From Comamonas resistens (GTDB lineage: Bacteria > Pseudomonadota > Gammaproteobacteria > Burkholderiales > Burkholderiaceae_C), in the NCBI RefSeq assembly GCF_030064165.1, contig NZ_CP125947.1, positions 1,054,001 to 1,118,000 on the forward strand: a stretch of 64,000 nt of DNA, read 5' to 3'. The notes under the pieces are model-generated. The model was given only the letters and a program-made list of their open reading frames with translations, searched no databases and was not told where the DNA came from. Positions 53,332-62,110 of this stretch are shown here, one piece after another. The number at the start of each line of letters is the position of its first letter. The first letter of the stretch is position 1. Made by a program: the position numbers and the translations under genes.

Positions 53332-54309
53332 TTACATCAGCAGGTGCTCTCCGGCATTGTCGCCGCCCAGGATCACGTAGTTGACCTTGCGGATGTCCAT
53401 GAGCTTGGTGCCGCCGGAGTAGCTGATGGAGGACTGAGTGTCCTGCTGCATCTCGATCAGCGTGTTCATCAGCGGGCCCTTGACGGGTTCCAGAATGCGC
53501 TTGCCTTCGACATGCTTGTACTCGCCCTTGTTGAAGTCGGAAGCCGAGCCGTAGTATTCCTTGAACAGCTGGCCATCCACTTCCACGGTCTTGCCGGGCG
53601 ATTCTTCATGGCCGGCAAACAGCGAACCAATCATGATCATGGTGGCGCCGAAGCGGATGCTCTTGGCGATGTCGCCGTGGCTGCGGATGCCACCGTCGGC
53701 AATGATGGGCTTGGTGGCCACGCGTGCGCACCACTTCAGGGCCGACAGCTGCCAGCCGCCCGTGCCAAAGCCGGTCTTGAGCTTGGTGATGCAAACCTTG
53801 CCGGGGCCCACGCCGACCTTGGTGGCGTCGGCACCCCAGTTTTCGAGGTCGATCACGGCTTCGGGCGTGGCCACGTTACCGGCGATCACGAACGTTGCAG
53901 GAATCTTTTCCTTCAGGTAGGCGATCATGTTCTTCACGCTGTCGGCATGGCCGTGGGCAATGTCGATGGTGATGTACTCGGGGCAGATGCCCTCGGCCAC
54001 GAAACGGTCGACCGTGTCGTAGTCGGGCTGCTTCACACCCAGCGAGATCGAGGCGAACAGGCCTTGCGACTGCATGGACTTGGTGAAGTCCACGTTGTCG
54101 ATGTCAAAACGGTGCATCACATAGAAGAAACCGTTTTGTGCCAAAAATGTGCAGATCTTCTCGTCCACCACCGTCTTCATGTTGGCGGGCACGACCGGCA
54201 TCTTGAAGGTGCGGTTGCCCAGCTGCACGCTGGTGTCACATTCGGCACGGCTTTCCACGCGGCACTTGCGGGGCAGAAGCAGAATGTTGTCGTAGTCGAA
54301 GATTTCCAT
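53332..54309 (-). CDS. guaC: GMP reductase
   Basis: The 325-residue TIM-barrel enzyme reductively deaminates GMP to IMP with NADPH. It begins [20 protein letters not shown]. The catalytic cysteine is in [16 protein letters not shown], with [20 protein letters not shown] and SYSGGTKL near the end. No CBS domain is present, separating it from IMP dehydrogenase. The leader upstream has several hairpins. The start at 54309 (CCATGG context) is the natural family start. Confidence 0.93.
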   Translation of the reverse strand: MEIFDYDNILLLPRKCRVESRAECDTSVQLGNRTFKMPVVPANMKTVVDEKICTFLAQNGFFYVMHRFDIDNVDFTKSMQSQGLFASISLGVKQPDYDTVDRFVAEGICPEYITIDIAHGHADSVKNMIAYLKEKIPATFVIAGNVATPEAVIDLENWGADATKVGVGPGKVCITKLKTGFGTGGWQLSALKWCARVATKPIIADGGIRSHGDIAKSIRFGATMIMIGSLFAGHEESPGKTVEVDGQLFKEYYGSASDFNKGEYKHVEGKRILEPVKGPLMNTLIEMQQDTQSSISYSGGTKLMDIRKVNYVILGGDNAGEHLLM

Positions 54310-54762
54310 GGTTCCAAGCTCCGGAAAAGGTCATGGCGGGAATCTCACCCGCCTCAATTTTCAAGGATAGGCGCTTGGCTTGGAGACCGGTTTTTTGCAG
54401 CGCTGGCAAACAGCGGGCAAAAAAAACCGGACCTCAAAAAACTTGGGCCCGGTGATTGATTCTATACGGCGTTGCCGGAAAGTACATGCATCATGTGAAT
54501 TATGAAGTTTATAAGGAAATTCTTATAAATTGGCATGTGTTCCAGATCGAGAGGCGTCGGGCTGGAGACGGACGGCTGCTATTGCCGATATGAAGCTATA
54601 AAATTGATAGCTTCATGCGCATGATTTGATTGAATGTAGAGACTAAATTCATTTTAAGTTGGCGAATTGCATGCGCAGGCAGCTTTGCTTTTGATAGCGG
54701 AAAGTTCTCTGAAAGCAGCAGCAAGTCATGGGGAGTCGCCAGCATTTCTACAATGACAGGCT
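54310..54762. promoter_or_regulatory. guaC-uvrD divergent intergenic region with guaC leader hairpins
   Basis: These 453 bases hold no gene. On the guaC (minus) side there is GGCGGG/CCCGCC (54335-54353) just before the start codon. Farther up is a longer stem, ACCGGACC/GGGCCCGGT region (about 54427-54455), followed on the minus strand by a run of eight T (54419-54426). That looks like a terminator or attenuator inside the guaC leader. On the uvrD side, TGAAGCTAT/ATAGCTTCA (54591-54615) is a 9-bp perfect inverted repeat. The stretch 54480-54540 is AT-rich and probably holds the promoters. Confidence 0.45.
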
Positions 54763-57249
54763 ATGTTCCCGATCGACCTGCTTGACTCCGCGCCGGAAGG
54801 TGCAAATTCTGGTGCCCATCCCGCCTCTCATTCCCCTTTGCTGACGGGTCTCAATGACGAGCAACTGGCCGCGGTGACTTTGCCTGCGGGCCATGCGCTG
54901 ATTCTGGCGGGTGCAGGTTCCGGCAAGACGCGCGTGCTGACCACGCGCATTGCTTGGCTGCTGCAGACCGGCCAGGCCACGCCCGGCTCCATCATGGCCG
55001 TGACCTTCACCAACAAGGCGGCCAAGGAGATGCTGGCGCGCCTTTCGGCCATGCTGCCCTATAACGTGCGCGGCATGTGGATTGGCACCTTTCACGGCCT
55101 GTGCAACCGCATGCTGCGCGCCCACTATCAGGTGGCAAAGCTGCCGCAGGCGTTTCAGATCCTCGATACCCAGGATCAGCTCTCGGCCATCAAACGGCTG
55201 TGCAAGCAGTTCAATGTGGACGACGAGCGCTTTCCGCCCAAGCAGCTGATGTACTTCATCGCCGGTTGCAAGGAAGAGGGCATGCGCCCCGGCGACGTGG
55301 TAGCGACCGATCCGGACACCCGCAAAAAGGTCGAGATCTACCAGCTCTATGAAGAGCAATGCCAGCGCGAAGGTGTGGTCGATTTCGGCGAGCTGATGCT
55401 GCGCTCCTTCGAGCTGCTGCGCGACGATGTGCACCTGCGCCAGCACTATCAGCGCCGCTTTCAGCATATTCTGGTGGACGAGTTCCAGGACACCAACAAG
55501 CTGCAATACCAGTGGCTCAAGCAACTGGCGGGCGAGGCCGATGGCAGCCGTTTTGTCTCGCAGTCCAGCGTGATCGCCGTGGGCGACGACGATCAGAGCA
55601 TCTATGCCTTTCGCGGAGCGCGCGTGGGCAATATGGCGGACTTCATCCGCGAATTCGAGGTGAAGAACCAGATCAAGCTGGAGCAGAACTACCGCTCTTA
55701 CAGCAACATCCTGGACTGTGCCAATGCACTGATCAGCCACAACAGCAACCGCCTGGGCAAGAACCTGCGCACCACGCAGGGGCCGGGCGAGCCGGTGCGC
55801 ATCTACGAGGCCCCCAGCGACCTGGCCGAGGCCTCGTGGATGGTGGACGAAATCAAGCAGCTGGTGAAGAACGACGGCTTCACGCGCCAGGAGATTGCCG
55901 TGCTCTACCGCAGCAATGCGCAAAGCCGGGTGATTGAGTCGGCACTGTTCAACTCCGGCATTCCCTACCGCGTCTACGGCGGCCTGCGCTTTTTCGAGCG
56001 CGCCGAAATCAAGCATGCGCTGGCCTATCTGCGCCTCCTGGAGAACCCGCACGACGACACCAGCTTCATGCGCGTGGTGAACTTCCCGGCGCGTGGCATT
56101 GGCGCGCGCACCATCGAGCAGTTGCAGGACGCGGCGCGCAGCAGCGGTTGCTCGCTCAGCGATGCCGTCACCGCTGTGGGCGGAGCCGCCGGCACCAAGC
56201 TCCAGGGTTTTGTGGCACAGATCGATGTGCTGCGCGAGCAGACGCAAGGCAAGACGCTGCGCGAGATCATCGAGACTGTGGAAGAGCAAAGCGGGCTGAT
56301 CGAGCATTACCGCAATGAAAAAGAAGGCGCCGACCGCATCGAGAACTTGCAGGAACTGGTGACGGCGGCCGAGAGCTTTGTGACCCAGGAAGGCTTTGGC
56401 AAGGACGCGGTGGCCCTGCCGTTGGATGCACAGGAGATTCTGCCCGCAACGAATCTGACACAAAGCCCGGTCAGCCAGGGGCTGGACCCCGAGGCCCCGT
56501 TGCTCGATCAGCCGTTGCAGGCACCGGCAGGCACGCTGGCATCCATGGTCAATGCAGACACGGGTGAAACCATGTCGCCGCTGGCTGCCTTTCTCTCCCA
56601 TGCCTCTCTGGAGGCCGGCGACAACCAGGCCCAGGCAGGTCAGGACGCCGTGCAGCTGATGACGGTGCATGCCAGCAAGGGCTTGGAGTTCGACGCCGTG
56701 TTCATCGGCGGTGTGGAAGAAGGCCTGTTCCCGCATGAGAACGCGATGATGGATAGAGGCGGTCTGGAGGAAGAGCGCCGCCTGGCCTATGTGGCCATCA
56801 CGCGCGCGCGCAAGCGGCTGTATCTGAGCCATTCGCAGACGCGCATGTTGCATGGTCAGACGCGCTACAACGTCAAGAGCCGTTTCTTTGACGAGCTGCC
56901 CGAAGAAGCGCTCAAGTGGATCACGCCCAGACAAAGCGGTTTCGGCAGTTTCGCTCCTAATTCAGGTGCTGGTGGCGCTTATGGATCAAGGGGTTCGGGC
57001 CAGTTTGGTTCCAACTCTGGCTGGAGCAACAAAACGGAGGTCTTTGCCAGCCCCGTGGTGCCCAGGCAAAAGGCCGAGCCCTCGCATGGCATCAAGGCGG
57101 GCATCACGGTGTTCCACAACAAGTTCGGCGAAGGCAAGGTGCTGGCCGTCGAAGGCCAGGGCGACGATGCTCGTGCCCAGGTGAGCTTCGGCCGCCATGG
57201 CACCAAGTGGCTGGCGCTGGCGATTGCCAAGCTCACCGTCGTGGAGTAA
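54763..57249 (+). CDS. uvrD: UvrD/PcrA-type DNA helicase
   Basis: The 828-residue superfamily 1A 3'-5' helicase has the Q-motif region GLNDEQLAAVTLP, Walker A GAGSGKT, motif II DEFQDTN, motif III GDDDQSIYAFRGA, motif IV QNYRS and motif V VHASKGLEFDAVFIGG. It serves in nucleotide-excision and mismatch repair. An unusual ~60-residue segment rich in Pro/Leu/Gln (about 560-620) sits before motif V. The C-terminal 100 residues are Ser/Gly-rich and end in a Tudor-like domain (GITVFHNKFGEGKVLAVEGQG). A strong bidirectional terminator follows. Confidence 0.93.
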   Translation: MFPIDLLDSAPEGANSGAHPASHSPLLTGLNDEQLAAVTLPAGHALILAGAGSGKTRVLTTRIAWLLQTGQATPGSIMAVTFTNKAAKEMLARLSAMLPYNVRGMWIGTFHGLCNRMLRAHYQVAKLPQAFQILDTQDQLSAIKRLCKQFNVDDERFPPKQLMYFIAGCKEEGMRPGDVVATDPDTRKKVEIYQLYEEQCQREGVVDFGELMLRSFELLRDDVHLRQHYQRRFQHILVDEFQDTNKLQYQWLKQLAGEADGSRFVSQSSVIAVGDDDQSIYAFRGARVGNMADFIREFEVKNQIKLEQNYRSYSNILDCANALISHNSNRLGKNLRTTQGPGEPVRIYEAPSDLAEASWMVDEIKQLVKNDGFTRQEIAVLYRSNAQSRVIESALFNSGIPYRVYGGLRFFERAEIKHALAYLRLLENPHDDTSFMRVVNFPARGIGARTIEQLQDAARSSGCSLSDAVTAVGGAAGTKLQGFVAQIDVLREQTQGKTLREIIETVEEQSGLIEHYRNEKEGADRIENLQELVTAAESFVTQEGFGKDAVALPLDAQEILPATNLTQSPVSQGLDPEAPLLDQPLQAPAGTLASMVNADTGETMSPLAAFLSHASLEAGDNQAQAGQDAVQLMTVHASKGLEFDAVFIGGVEEGLFPHENAMMDRGGLEEERRLAYVAITRARKRLYLSHSQTRMLHGQTRYNVKSRFFDELPEEALKWITPRQSGFGSFAPNSGAGGAYGSRGSGQFGSNSGWSNKTEVFASPVVPRQKAEPSHGIKAGITVFHNKFGEGKVLAVEGQGDDARAQVSFGRHGTKWLALAIAKLTVVE

Positions 57250-57281
57250 GAGACTGCAAAGGCATGGCCCTGCATACATAG

Positions 57282-57310
57282 AAAAAGCCGCCTCATGAAG
57301 GCGGCTTTTT
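57282..57310. terminator. Bidirectional terminator between uvrD and phoX
   Basis: AAAAAGCCGCC (57282-57292) and GGCGGCTTTTT (57300-57310) pair over 11 bp with a 7-nt loop. It serves both converging genes. Confidence 0.9.
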
Positions 57311-57325
57311 CTGGGGCTGATGAGC

Positions 57326-59407
57326 TTAGTTGGCGCTCAGCTTAATCTGTGAAGGTGTGGCAGTGACATAGCCCACAGTGGCCGCCACCTTGTTCTTGTA
57401 GTTCTTGTTGATCTCGGCGTCGACGGCGCTCCTCACGGCCTGCACGGTGGCATCGGTGTATTCGCCTGCGTGCTGGAAGCTGCTGAGGATGTAGGTCCAG
57501 CCATTGAGGTCTTCCACGCCATGCAGGCCGGTGGACTCGGCACCTGCAGGGCAGGAGAGCAGGCGCTCCAGCTTGCCGCTGTCCACGCTGTAGCCCCACA
57601 TGAAGTTGTTGACGTGTTGGCCGCTGTCCTCGCCGATGAACAGCGTACGCAGCTTTTCGGAGTACTTGAGGTTGTCGGGCTGAGAGATCTTGCCTGCAGC
57701 GTCGGTGTTGCCGAGGGCATCGGGGGCGGAGAGCTGTTCGCCGGCCAGCAGCAGGCTGGTTTCGGTCGGCACCCATTCGCTGTTGATGGCGGTGCCCGTG
57801 TCATCCTGCTGACCGCCGCCCAGCTTGTGCTGCAGCACATAGCCGGCCGTGCTCTTGGCAAAGCCCGCCAGGCTGGCTACCGGAGTGGAGCCTGCAGCGG
57901 CGTTGAGCGGCAGTTCCTTGTTGTGGTCGCTGCCGGCGACAAAGGTGCTGGTGCTGCCGGACACTGCCGAGTAGGCGATCTTGTCCTTGGCGTTGACCGT
58001 CGTGCCTTCGAGCTTGTTGAACACCAGGCTGCCACCCTTGAGTGCGGCGTAGCGGTGGGTTTCGAGGAAGGCGGCGGCCTTTTCCTGACCGGGCTTGAGC
58101 TTGACCCAGGCGCTCTTGCCGCTGAGCTTGATCTCCGTGAAGCTGGGGTCCTTCGGGTCCTTGCGGGTCGAGGCGAAGATACCGTTTTCCTTGAGGTCGC
58201 TATTGCTTGCATTGACCGAGACCTTGGTCAGGGCGCTGTTGTTGGCCAGTACCTTGATTTCGTCGCTGGTGGCCTTGCCGAGCTTGATCCATTGAATCTT
58301 GCCGGTGCTGGTTTCATTGAGCGCCGTGATGTATTTGGCGACGTAGAGCGTGCCCGAGGAGAGGTCGCCGGCCTTGTCGGCCACGAACAGGAACAGGCCG
58401 CCATTGTTGGAGTCGTCACCGCCCAGAACGGTCTTCTGGTCGGGGAAGACCTGCACCAGTTCGCGCGAGTAGCGGCCCAGGTTGTAGTACTTCTTGAAGT
58501 CGGCCGTACCGTCGGTCTTCACCGTGACTTCGGGCAGATGGCCATACCAGTAGGGGTTGGCATCGGCGTTGCCAAAGGCGTTCTGGCTGAAGGCCCGCAG
58601 CGTGGACAGACTCTGGTTGTCGCCCTGGTCGAAGGCGTCGGGATGATATTCCTCGCTGGACAGGTGGGTGCCCCAGGGAGAGAGGCTGCCGCCGCAGGGA
58701 ATCCACAGGCCATGCGAGTCATTGGCGAAGGTGTTCACATTGTGGTAGCTCTTGAGCGTGAGCTTGCCGGTATCGGGGTTCTGGTCCAGCGTCAGCACGG
58801 AGATGGGCGAGGGCAGCATGCCGTAGGCGTTGGAGTTGTATTCGTACTGCACCACGGCATGAACCGTATTGCTGGGGGCACCGGGAATGCTGAACAGCGA
58901 GGAGCCATCCACGCAGTCGGAGAAGATCTGGCCCGCCTTGCTCCATTCTGTGGGGGCGCTGTCCTTGCTGTAGCCGGTCAGAGCGGCGGCCGTGCCGTCG
59001 GCACTCTTGATGGTGGTGATGGGGTTGCCGTTGGCGTCGAAATAGCCGCCGGCGATGACTTTGCCGCCCCCGGTCCTGTTCACGCTGTCGCCAGTGTTGA
59101 AAAAGCCCTGGTAGCCCAGGTCGTAGACCTGCTGGCTCTTGTCATCGAAGTTGACCGTCAGCTTGGAGCCCACAGCCATGGTGGCCATGGCAGCTGCATT
59201 GTTCGGGCTGGGTGCAGCCATGCCGGTGAATGTGGCCGACACATAGTTGGGCTTGGCCACGGGAGGCGTCACAGGCTTGGAGTCGCCGTCACCGCCGCCG
59301 CAGGCCGCGAGCAGGCTGGTGGCCGATACGGCAGTGCCCAGGGGCAGCAAGGGTGCGGCGGAGAAAAATTGCAGGGCTTTACGACGGCTGAGCAGATTTT
59401 GTGACAT
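57326..59407 (-). CDS. phoX: PhoX family (DUF839) phosphatase, exported
   Basis: The 693-residue protein starts with a Tat-like twin-arginine stretch (LSRRKALQFF) and a lipobox-like LLAAC (Cys about residue 35), then a Gly/Asp/Pro linker. The body has PhoX landmarks: GLWIPCGGSLSPWGTHLSSEEYHPD, a GHLPEV segment, LGRYSRELVQVFPD, LGGDDSNNGGLFLF and FIGEDSGQHVNNFMWGY. PhoX enzymes are calcium/iron-dependent alkaline phosphatases that release phosphate outside the cytoplasm. It is monocistronic. I see no clear Pho box upstream. Confidence 0.85.
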   Translation of the reverse strand: MSQNLLSRRKALQFFSAAPLLPLGTAVSATSLLAACGGGDGDSKPVTPPVAKPNYVSATFTGMAAPSPNNAAAMATMAVGSKLTVNFDDKSQQVYDLGYQGFFNTGDSVNRTGGGKVIAGGYFDANGNPITTIKSADGTAAALTGYSKDSAPTEWSKAGQIFSDCVDGSSLFSIPGAPSNTVHAVVQYEYNSNAYGMLPSPISVLTLDQNPDTGKLTLKSYHNVNTFANDSHGLWIPCGGSLSPWGTHLSSEEYHPDAFDQGDNQSLSTLRAFSQNAFGNADANPYWYGHLPEVTVKTDGTADFKKYYNLGRYSRELVQVFPDQKTVLGGDDSNNGGLFLFVADKAGDLSSGTLYVAKYITALNETSTGKIQWIKLGKATSDEIKVLANNSALTKVSVNASNSDLKENGIFASTRKDPKDPSFTEIKLSGKSAWVKLKPGQEKAAAFLETHRYAALKGGSLVFNKLEGTTVNAKDKIAYSAVSGSTSTFVAGSDHNKELPLNAAAGSTPVASLAGFAKSTAGYVLQHKLGGGQQDDTGTAINSEWVPTETSLLLAGEQLSAPDALGNTDAAGKISQPDNLKYSEKLRTLFIGEDSGQHVNNFMWGYSVDSGKLERLLSCPAGAESTGLHGVEDLNGWTYILSSFQHAGEYTDATVQAVRSAVDAEINKNYKNKVAATVGYVTATPSQIKLSAN

Positions 59408-59566
59408 GGAAGATGATTCGCTGTGGGGTTGGCATGAAGAAATGGCCGTAGAGGGGTTGTAGGAAAAGCCTCACGACTGCCGGGCGAATGCTAGAAATCT
59501 TCCGTGTCACCGCTGTTGCATTGGCGTGACATTTCTGTGACGCAAGCATTGGTGAGCAACAGATAT

Positions 59567-59595
59567 AAAAAAAGCCCCGGCATATGGCTGGGGCT
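59567..59595 (-). terminator. Terminator after the BPSS1780-type gene
   Basis: AGCCCCGGC/GCTGGGGCT-type stem (59573-59594, one mismatch) with an A-run at 59567-59573 that reads as T on the minus strand, about 20 bp past the stop. Confidence 0.75.
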
Positions 59596-59613
59596 TGTAG
59601 CGTGCTTCTGAAA

Positions 59614-60450
59614 TCAGAGCTCGGTGGAGGGGGGAGAGGGGGGCGGGCTGGAAGGCAGCACAGCCGTATCCGGCGCTTCATCGGGCGGGCTGAAGCAGTC
59701 CCGGAAGGTGAAGACGATGGACGAGAAGAACATGGCCGCCAGCATCAGTGCAGTGGCCACCATCAGGCCGCCGGCAATGGGGCCGATCACTGCAGCCAGA
59801 ATGCCGGTCACCATGGCAAGAACCATGCCGCTGACGATGAAGACGCCGGCCCAGCAAATACCAAAGACCAGATAGGCGCCGAAGTTGCGCACGCAGGCCA
59901 CCAGACTGAAGAACAGCGACTTGATGGGGCTGATGCCGTGCCAGTGGATCAACGCCGGAGCGTGCCAGAAAGCCAGGGACAAAGGCAGGTAGAGCAACAT
60001 GCTCATCCACATGGCGGACTGGAATTCCGGGTCCTCGGCCAGTTCCACGGACATGGGGGTCTGGCCGATGTAGACGCTGGCAAAAGTGCCGCCGTCCACG
60101 ATGCTGGAGGCGCCGATGATGAGCAGAAAGCCTGCGGCATAGAGACCGCCCAGCGTCAGCATGGCATGTGTGTGCTGGCTGCCGGAGCGAAATGCGACCA
60201 GCAGCAGAGCCGGCGTGGGCTTGCGGCCGTGGGCTGCCTCGGAGGCGGCCACCATCATGGTCAAGGAGATACAGGGCAGCAGTGCCAGGGCAATGACAGG
60301 GCCGATCAGCGGCACGGCCGTGATCAGTGACATGCTGGCCATGCCCAGAAAGAACAATGCGGCCAGGGCCAGCGGCTGGCTCTTGAAGGTGCGCAGACCA
60401 AGCTGTACCCACTGCAAGCCAGTACGGGCGGGAACGATTTGAAGTTTCAT
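59614..60450 (-). CDS. BPSS1780 family membrane protein
   Basis: The protein of about 278 residues begins MKLQIVPARTGLQWVQLGLR, the family start, and has six to seven hydrophobic segments. The C-terminal tail (about 20 residues) is Pro/Ser-rich. The family is widespread in Burkholderiales, usually next to homoserine kinase and polA as here, and its function is unknown. ATG at 60450 is chosen over 60492 for this match. Confidence 0.8.
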   Translation of the reverse strand: MKLQIVPARTGLQWVQLGLRTFKSQPLALAALFFLGMASMSLITAVPLIGPVIALALLPCISLTMMVAASEAAHGRKPTPALLLVAFRSGSQHTHAMLTLGGLYAAGFLLIIGASSIVDGGTFASVYIGQTPMSVELAEDPEFQSAMWMSMLLYLPLSLAFWHAPALIHWHGISPIKSLFFSLVACVRNFGAYLVFGICWAGVFIVSGMVLAMVTGILAAVIGPIAGGLMVATALMLAAMFFSSIVFTFRDCFSPPDEAPDTAVLPSSPPPSPPSTEL

Positions 60451-60572
60451 GAGGAATTGAAGCGCTTCTGCCAAGGGTTGCAAAAGCTGCACTTGTCACT
60501 GTACCCGAGCCGACTCGCAGGGGCCACGAATAGCCCCGCGTGGGTTTGGCTGCTTGTGGGCTGAGTGGGGCT

Positions 60573-61529
60573 TCAGCCCAGCGTCAGCGGATGGGCGATG
60601 CGCTGGCTCAGTACGCGCTCGAAGTGCGTGGGATCGTGAGGGGTGAGCAGTGCAGCCTCGCGCGGCAGATGGAAATCCCAGAGGCGGGAGATCCAGAAAC
60701 GCAGGGCACCGGCACGCAGCTGGGCGTTGAACAGCTCGCGCTCTGCGCTGGTCAGCGGGCGCACAGCCTGGTAGGCGTCGATCATGGCCTTGGCGCGTGG
60801 TGCATCGTGAGCACCTGTTGCGTGGTTGATACACCAATCGTTGAGGCAGACCGCCAGATCGAAGAGCCAGGTGTCGACACCGGCGAAATAGAAATCGAAG
60901 AAGCCGGTGAGCTTGTCGCCATCGAACATGGCGTTGTCACGGAACAGGTCGGCATGAACGGGACCGCGTGGCAGGGCAGCGTAGCTGGCCGAGGCTGCCA
61001 CATGGTTCTGGTAGGCCAGCTCGGCGCGCAGCATGGCCGCGGCCTTCCCGTCCAGGTGGGGCAGGACCACGGGCACGGTTTCGTTCCACCAGGGCAGGCC
61101 GCGCAGATTGGGCTGCTGGCGTTCATAGCTTTGGCCTGCCAGATGCATGCGCGCCAGCATGTCGCCCACGGCGGCGCAGTGCACGGGCTGGGGGGCGAGC
61201 TGGCTCTTGCCTGCCAGCTTGTTGACGATGGCCGCGGGCTTGCCGCAGACCTTGAGCAGAATGTCGCCGCTGCGGGACTCGCTCTGTGGATCTGGAACAG
61301 GAATACCTGCCTGTGCCAGATGCTTCATCAGATGCAGATAGAAGGGCAGTTGCTCGAAGCTCAGGCGCTCGAACAGGGTCAGCACGTACTGGCCCTGGTC
61401 GGTGGTCAGAAAGTAGTTGGTGTTCTCAATACCGCCCTGAATGCCCTGCAGCGTTTGAAAGGAGCCAAGGGACATGCGGCGCAGCAGATCGCGCGCATCT
61501 TTATCGGAAACTTCGGTGAAAACAGCCAT
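60573..61529 (-). CDS. thrB: Homoserine kinase (aminoglycoside-phosphotransferase-fold type)
   Basis: The 318-residue enzyme has the APH-like kinase fold rather than the GHMP fold of E. coli ThrB. It begins MAVFTEVSDKDARDLLRRMS and has GIENTNYFL. The catalytic loop is VHADLFRDNAMFDGDKLTGFFDFYFAGVDTWLFDLAVC, with HxDxxxxN and DFD-like metal ligands. It phosphorylates homoserine on the way to threonine. It is followed by the BPSS1780 gene after about 120 bp. Confidence 0.93.
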   Translation of the reverse strand: MAVFTEVSDKDARDLLRRMSLGSFQTLQGIQGGIENTNYFLTTDQGQYVLTLFERLSFEQLPFYLHLMKHLAQAGIPVPDPQSESRSGDILLKVCGKPAAIVNKLAGKSQLAPQPVHCAAVGDMLARMHLAGQSYERQQPNLRGLPWWNETVPVVLPHLDGKAAAMLRAELAYQNHVAASASYAALPRGPVHADLFRDNAMFDGDKLTGFFDFYFAGVDTWLFDLAVCLNDWCINHATGAHDAPRAKAMIDAYQAVRPLTSAERELFNAQLRAGALRFWISRLWDFHLPREAALLTPHDPTHFERVLSQRIAHPLTLG

Positions 61530-61589
61530 GGTGAATGCGCCGGCCTGGGGCGACCGACCGAACTAGCAGGGATAAGGTGTCTATATGCA

Positions 61590-61619
61590 ACAGGGCAGTG
61601 CTCTGAAGCACTGCCCTGT
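61590..61619. terminator. Strong hairpin between DUF2782 gene and thrB
   Basis: ACAGGGCAGTGCT (61590-61602) and AGCACTGCCCTGT (61607-61619) pair perfectly over 13 bp around CTGA. There is no T-run on either side, so termination is not certain; it may protect the mRNA end. Confidence 0.6.
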
Positions 61620-61647
61620 CATGAATGGGGGAAAAGCGCGCCGCGCT

Positions 61648-62010
61648 TCAGAACTTGAGGAAATTCCAGACGCGGGTGCCTGTGGTGTCGCCGCTGTTGT
61701 TGTTGCGGTTGCGGGCTGCGCGGGCGCCGTCGTTGGACTGCACTTCGTATTCAGGCATGGAGCCGACCTTGGGCTGCACGGTAATGCTCTGGGTCTGACC
61801 ACCTACACGGGTTTCATCCACACGGCTGCCACCGTCCTCCACGCGGATATGTTCTATCCGCTGGTTGTGCTTGCCCGTGGGAGCCGAGTTGTCCTGCTGG
61901 CCCTGAGGGGCAGGAGCTACCACGGCTTCGGCGGGAGCAGAGGTGGAGGTCTGGGCCAGAACGGATCCGGCGACCAGGCTCAGAAGAATGAAAAGAGGTG
62001 CAGCGCGCAT
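61648..62010 (-). CDS. DUF2782 domain-containing exported protein
   Basis: The 120-residue protein begins MRAAPLFILLSLVAGSVLAQ, a Sec signal peptide. A low-complexity Ala/Pro/Gln stretch (about 25-45) precedes the DUF2782 core: NQRIEHIRVEDGGSRVDETR, then VQPKVGSMPEYEVQS. The function is unknown. It is divergent from polA (about 100 bp) and upstream of thrB on the same strand, a conserved Burkholderiales arrangement. ATG at 62010 is used because the 62124 reading has no signal peptide at its start. Confidence 0.8.
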   Translation of the reverse strand: MRAAPLFILLSLVAGSVLAQTSTSAPAEAVVAPAPQGQQDNSAPTGKHNQRIEHIRVEDGGSRVDETRVGGQTQSITVQPKVGSMPEYEVQSNDGARAARNRNNNSGDTTGTRVWNFLKF

Positions 62011-62110
62011 GATGTAGAGATTGTAGGGCGACTTCGAATTGTCACACCATGGGTTGCCAGTCTTTGATCGCTGGCTCTGGGGAGCCGGGCAGGCGTGCAC
62101 AATCCGGGGT

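Noticed and set aside
54335..54353. GGCGGG...TGAGAT...CCCGCC before guaC as a TPP or other known riboswitch
   Set aside because: The hairpin contains TGAGAT, reminiscent of the TPP motif, but none of the other required conserved segments is present.
54748..56934. 728-codon open frame antisense to uvrD
   Set aside because: His/Leu/Gln-rich shadow; all helicase motifs are on the plus strand.
57470..59404. 644-codon open frame antisense to phoX
   Set aside because: Gly/Val/Ala-rich shadow of the phoX codons; no ribosome binding site or domain seen.
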